This document shows, piece by piece, positions 13,176 through 15,391 of a DNA stretch of 15,391 bases. The notes under the pieces are model-generated. The model was not told the DNA's origin and did no database searches. It saw only the letters and a program-made list of their open reading frames with translations. The position numbers were made by a program, and so were the translations under genes. This stretch comes from Syntrophorhabdus sp. PtaB.Bin184 (lineage in GTDB: Bacteria; Desulfobacterota; Syntrophorhabdia; Syntrophorhabdales; Syntrophorhabdaceae). Where the stretch lies: assembly GCA_002067555.1 (NCBI GenBank), contig MVQQ01000171.1, positions 1 through 15,391 on the forward strand. Reading direction: 5' to 3'. Every line of letters starts with the position of its first letter. Positions within the stretch are counted from its first letter, which is position 1.

Positions 13176-15044
13176 TCAGAACTGGGCTCTGTCCTGAGCA
13201 CTGCGCATGAGCCTTCTCATACCCAATAAACCAACGATCAGTACCGCAAGCACCACCACAAGTGCAGGCAAGAAACCGACGCTTAAAGAAAGCCCTCCGA
13301 AGGCGATAAGCGGTAGAAGTGCAATACGAACAGCGCCACGTGCCATGGCATTCCGGAAGATCATCTCAGCCAGAGGAGGAGAGATACGGTAGTACCAGGA
13401 GACAAAGGCGCGGCCCGGTCGGGTGGTGAGAAGAAAGACATCCCTGAAATTCCGAAGTATCTGGACATAGGGGTGGAGATAGGAGCCAAAGGCAGCCGTT
13501 GCAATAAAACAGTGTCCGGAGCCGCCTCCACCAGAACCCCGTACCGAGAGGACCACCGAGGTGTTGTTGTAGGAGATGAGCCAGCTCCCATCCGTAAGGG
13601 CAGGCAGGTTGGTGGTGGAGAATGTACCCGTATGGGAGGCGTAGGTCATGATGGTGAAGGAATCACCGGGGGAAGGCATAAACCCGTTTAAGAGGGTAAC
13701 GGTGAGCGTCCCGCCCAGTTGAGCCGCACCCGTCACGACCAGCCTGTCATACTCGGATGCTCCCGTGCCCTGGATCTCGATGGCAAGGGTGGTACCGGTC
13801 TGGGTGTAGTTGCCGGTGATGGTGAAGGTGCCGGGACTCGATCCGGGGAAGAGGGTGCCGCCATCAGCGAAAAGGTTACCCGACAGCGTGCCGCCGCCCC
13901 CTAACGTCCCTCCCTCCAACCCTGCGTTGGTGGTCTCCAGGGTCCCGTCGATGGTGACAGTGCCATCCGTCTGGATGTAAGCAAGGTCAGAGCCGCCTGT
14001 ATCAAAGCCTCTTAAGGCTGCTTCGTTGTTGACGTTGACTGTCCCGCCCTGGATGTAAATGAAACCATGGTCAAAATCGAGGGTGCCGGCTACGATGGTT
14101 GCCCCGCCTGTCTGGACAAAGGCGTAGTCGCTACCACCTGTGTCAAAGCCTCTTAAGGCTACATTCGGGTTGATGGTCAGGGTGCCGTTCTGGACAAAGG
14201 CGTTGCCCGAGCCGTAGCTTGTGACATCCCCGGAGAGGATCATGGTGCCGTTGTTGATGGCCTCACCCGTGATGTTGACATCAGAACCGGGCGAGACGAC
14301 CAAGGTGCTCCCTGATGCCAAGGTGACGTTGCCCACCTGGGCGCCCGGAACATCTATCGTGATGGTGGTGCCGAAGGGCACGACGACGACGGAGTTCGAT
14401 GTGGGAGGAGACGGAGACCACGAAGGGGCATCGCTCCAGGTGCCGGTCGTGCCACCAATCCAGGTGACAATCGGTCCTGACGGTCCCACTTCGGCTACGG
14501 CATAGACATCATAGGTCGTTTCTAATACGACCTCAGTAGCCACGTCGGCGTAGTTGTTCCAGGTACCGGGGTAACGTCTTAGTCCATCATCGGGTACATC
14601 CGCTGGATACATGTAGACGTAGTGTTCCTCGCTAAAAAAGCTCGGTTCGTCGGGAGAGAAGTTGAGGTAGGTGACAGGTTCGCCTGATACCCACCGGAAG
14701 GTGCCTGTATGCGCGACGTCATTAAGACCGATCCAAAGCAGACGTTTTGTCCCGCCGAAGGAGGAGAAGGTATCATAGATCCACTGGTTCTCATAGGCAT
14801 TGCGGATGGTGGCGAGGTGGCCGCCTAAAGAGACTGCTTCAGCCTCTGCGTCACTCCAGGTATTGGCGGAGAGCAGATAGTAGTCGTGGTGGTTCTCAGG
14901 GTTGGTGATAGGACCGTAGAGGACAGTGGCGTTGCAGGGCGAGATGACAAGCAGGCTGAGAAGAAATAGAAGGACAGTGAAACCTATTGTCCGTTCGGGT
15001 CCTCTTGCTCTGTACCACCGTATTCTTGGCATATCTCTGCCCAT
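13176..15044 (-). CDS. Surface protein: C-type lectin, passenger repeats, CFI-box C-terminus
   Basis: This 622-aa protein starts at the minus-strand ATG 15044, with GGGGGAG upstream. A signal peptide spans about 1-39 (hydrophobic TVLLFLLSLLVIS). A C-type lectin-like domain at about 53-185 has YYLLSANTWSDAEAEAVSLG, GHLATI, LLWIGLNDVAHTGTFRWVSG and EPVTYLNF; it lacks the usual disulfide cysteines. A Gly/Thr-rich beta-solenoid passenger region covers about 195-500, with a 47-residue repeat (ALRGFDTGGSD at 296 and 343) and GNYTQTGTTLAIEIQG. A glycine linker leads to the CFI box (CFIATAAFGSYLHPYV, 512-527) and two hydrophobic segments at about 571-609. The architecture suggests a cell-envelope-anchored adhesin or sugar-binding protein. 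Ligand and sorting route are unknown. Confidence 0.9.
   Translation of the reverse strand: MGRDMPRIRWYRARGPERTIGFTVLLFLLSLLVISPCNATVLYGPITNPENHHDYYLLSANTWSDAEAEAVSLGGHLATIRNAYENQWIYDTFSSFGGTKRLLWIGLNDVAHTGTFRWVSGEPVTYLNFSPDEPSFFSEEHYVYMYPADVPDDGLRRYPGTWNNYADVATEVVLETTYDVYAVAEVGPSGPIVTWIGGTTGTWSDAPSWSPSPPTSNSVVVVPFGTTITIDVPGAQVGNVTLASGSTLVVSPGSDVNITGEAINNGTMILSGDVTSYGSGNAFVQNGTLTINPNVALRGFDTGGSDYAFVQTGGATIVAGTLDFDHGFIYIQGGTVNVNNEAALRGFDTGGSDLAYIQTDGTVTIDGTLETTNAGLEGGTLGGGGTLSGNLFADGGTLFPGSSPGTFTITGNYTQTGTTLAIEIQGTGASEYDRLVVTGAAQLGGTLTVTLLNGFMPSPGDSFTIMTYASHTGTFSTTNLPALTDGSWLISYNNTSVVLSVRGSGGGGSGHCFIATAAFGSYLHPYVQILRNFRDVFLLTTRPGRAFVSWYYRISPPLAEMIFRNAMARGAVRIALLPLIAFGGLSLSVGFLPALVVVLAVLIVGLLGMRRLMRSAQDRAQF
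13996..14160 (-). repeat. Internal 141-bp tandem repeat edges in the passenger gene
   Basis: A 24-bp segment at 13996-14019 recurs at 14137-14160 with one mismatch, offset 141 bp (47 codons). It encodes the ALRGFDTGG motif twice in the beta-solenoid. Near-identity of this segment, against diverged sequence between, suggests recent duplication or gene conversion. Confidence 0.7.
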
Positions 15045-15391
15045 GGATCGCTCCCCCTGTGTTCCTCTGATGTAGTACGCAACTAATAACTACCGGCACC
15101 CCGCAGGGAAACGATTACCCCAAAAGACGGAGGGTTCAAGGGGGGCAAAATCTGACTTTTCTAGTTTTTTTCTATCACGGCAAGAATCGTTCGTGCAAGA
15201 AAAATACGGACTTAAACGTAAGAAGACTGTCTCTCTTTGTAAATTGACATTTTACAAGCCTTTCCTTTCTGCTCGGCGCCGTCAAGGGAGATCCCTGACC
15301 CGGAGGCATGGAGCAGATCCGGAGTGGGGCAGTTTTGAGGTGGGTTTTATATAGGGGCGGGTCCTAAAAATCAATCCTGGGGCATTCTATG
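15045..15391. other. Upstream region of the lectin-passenger gene
   Basis: This 347-bp stretch carries no supported gene. It holds AT-rich segments (15150-15175 and 15236-15260) suited to a promoter for the minus-strand lectin gene, and the 21-bp dyad at 15237-15257. I see no convincing -35/-10 or -24/-12 pair. The last three bases are an ATG with a GGGG eight bases before it and could start a plus-strand gene that continues outside. Confidence 0.4.
15237..15257. promoter_or_regulatory. 21-bp dyad upstream of the lectin-passenger gene
   Basis: TTGTAAA at 15237-15243 and TTTACAA at 15251-15257 form a perfect 7-7-7 inverted repeat about 190 bp upstream of the lectin gene start. The size and AT-rich arms fit a dimeric regulator or response-regulator site. 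The binding protein is unknown. Confidence 0.45.

Noticed and set aside
14221..14505. Plus-strand frames inside the lectin-passenger gene
   Set aside because: Antisense shadows caused by the biased codons of the repeat region; no translation signals.
15100..15260. Sigma-54 promoter for the lectin-passenger gene
   Set aside because: A TTGCAC/TTGCC pair on the minus strand lacks the GG and GC at the required spacing.
1..15391. CRISPR array, insertion sequence or tRNA-type attachment site
   Set aside because: No regularly spaced repeats, transposase or integrase remnants, terminal inverted repeats or tRNA-like sequence were found.

Overview
The window reads as bacterial accessory DNA, most likely from a Desulfobacterota-like (deltaproteobacterial) anaerobe. 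This is inferred from the mix of a PAS-LuxR regulator with a C-x10-C-P-x-C cluster, an orphan AHL-type LuxR receptor, a PEP-CTERM remnant, a lectin/passenger protein with a CFI-box C-terminus and a GlcD-type flavin oxidase. No rRNA, tRNA, CRISPR array, transposase or integrase is visible, so the taxonomic call is soft.

Region 1 (1-5335) is a compact plus-strand block with the content of an integrative element or plasmid. It holds a 5'-truncated unknown gene and a short RadC/JAB protein, closed by a strong terminator. A second tightly packed operon follows: a 69-aa basic protein, a 726-aa SNF2-type helicase with an inserted zinc ribbon, a ParB/KorB-like protein with a Cys4 N-terminus, and a 213-aa unknown protein. 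It is joined by ATGA overlaps and ends in another strong terminator. No ParA is present in the window.

Region 2 (5336-6731) is a graveyard with survivors. It has a C-terminal scrap of a LuxR regulator on the minus strand, a RelE/HigB-like toxin broken by frameshifts but still carrying a good promoter, and an intact HTH antitoxin. It also holds one copy of a 55-bp element that recurs at 12.6 kb.

Region 3 (6732-9015) holds a PAS-LuxR regulator with its own terminator and then a GlcD-like FAD oxidase. Between them lies a perfect 7-2-7 dyad that could be an operator.

Region 4 (9016-15391) is rich in surface or secreted products and regulators. It has a decayed PEP-CTERM exoprotein, a secreted 180-aa unknown protein, two small unknown proteins in divergent orientation, and a LuxR-family AHL-type receptor without a LuxI partner. 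The second 55-bp element copy lies next to a 57-aa small gene. A 622-aa C-type-lectin/passenger-repeat/CFI-box protein comes last, with a 21-bp dyad upstream.

The most promising lines are the SNF2-ParB-213-aa operon, the pair of 55-bp elements whose substitutions fall mostly at third codon positions, the orphan antitoxin beside a dead toxin, and a hairpin that could mask the ribosome binding site of the LuxR receptor.
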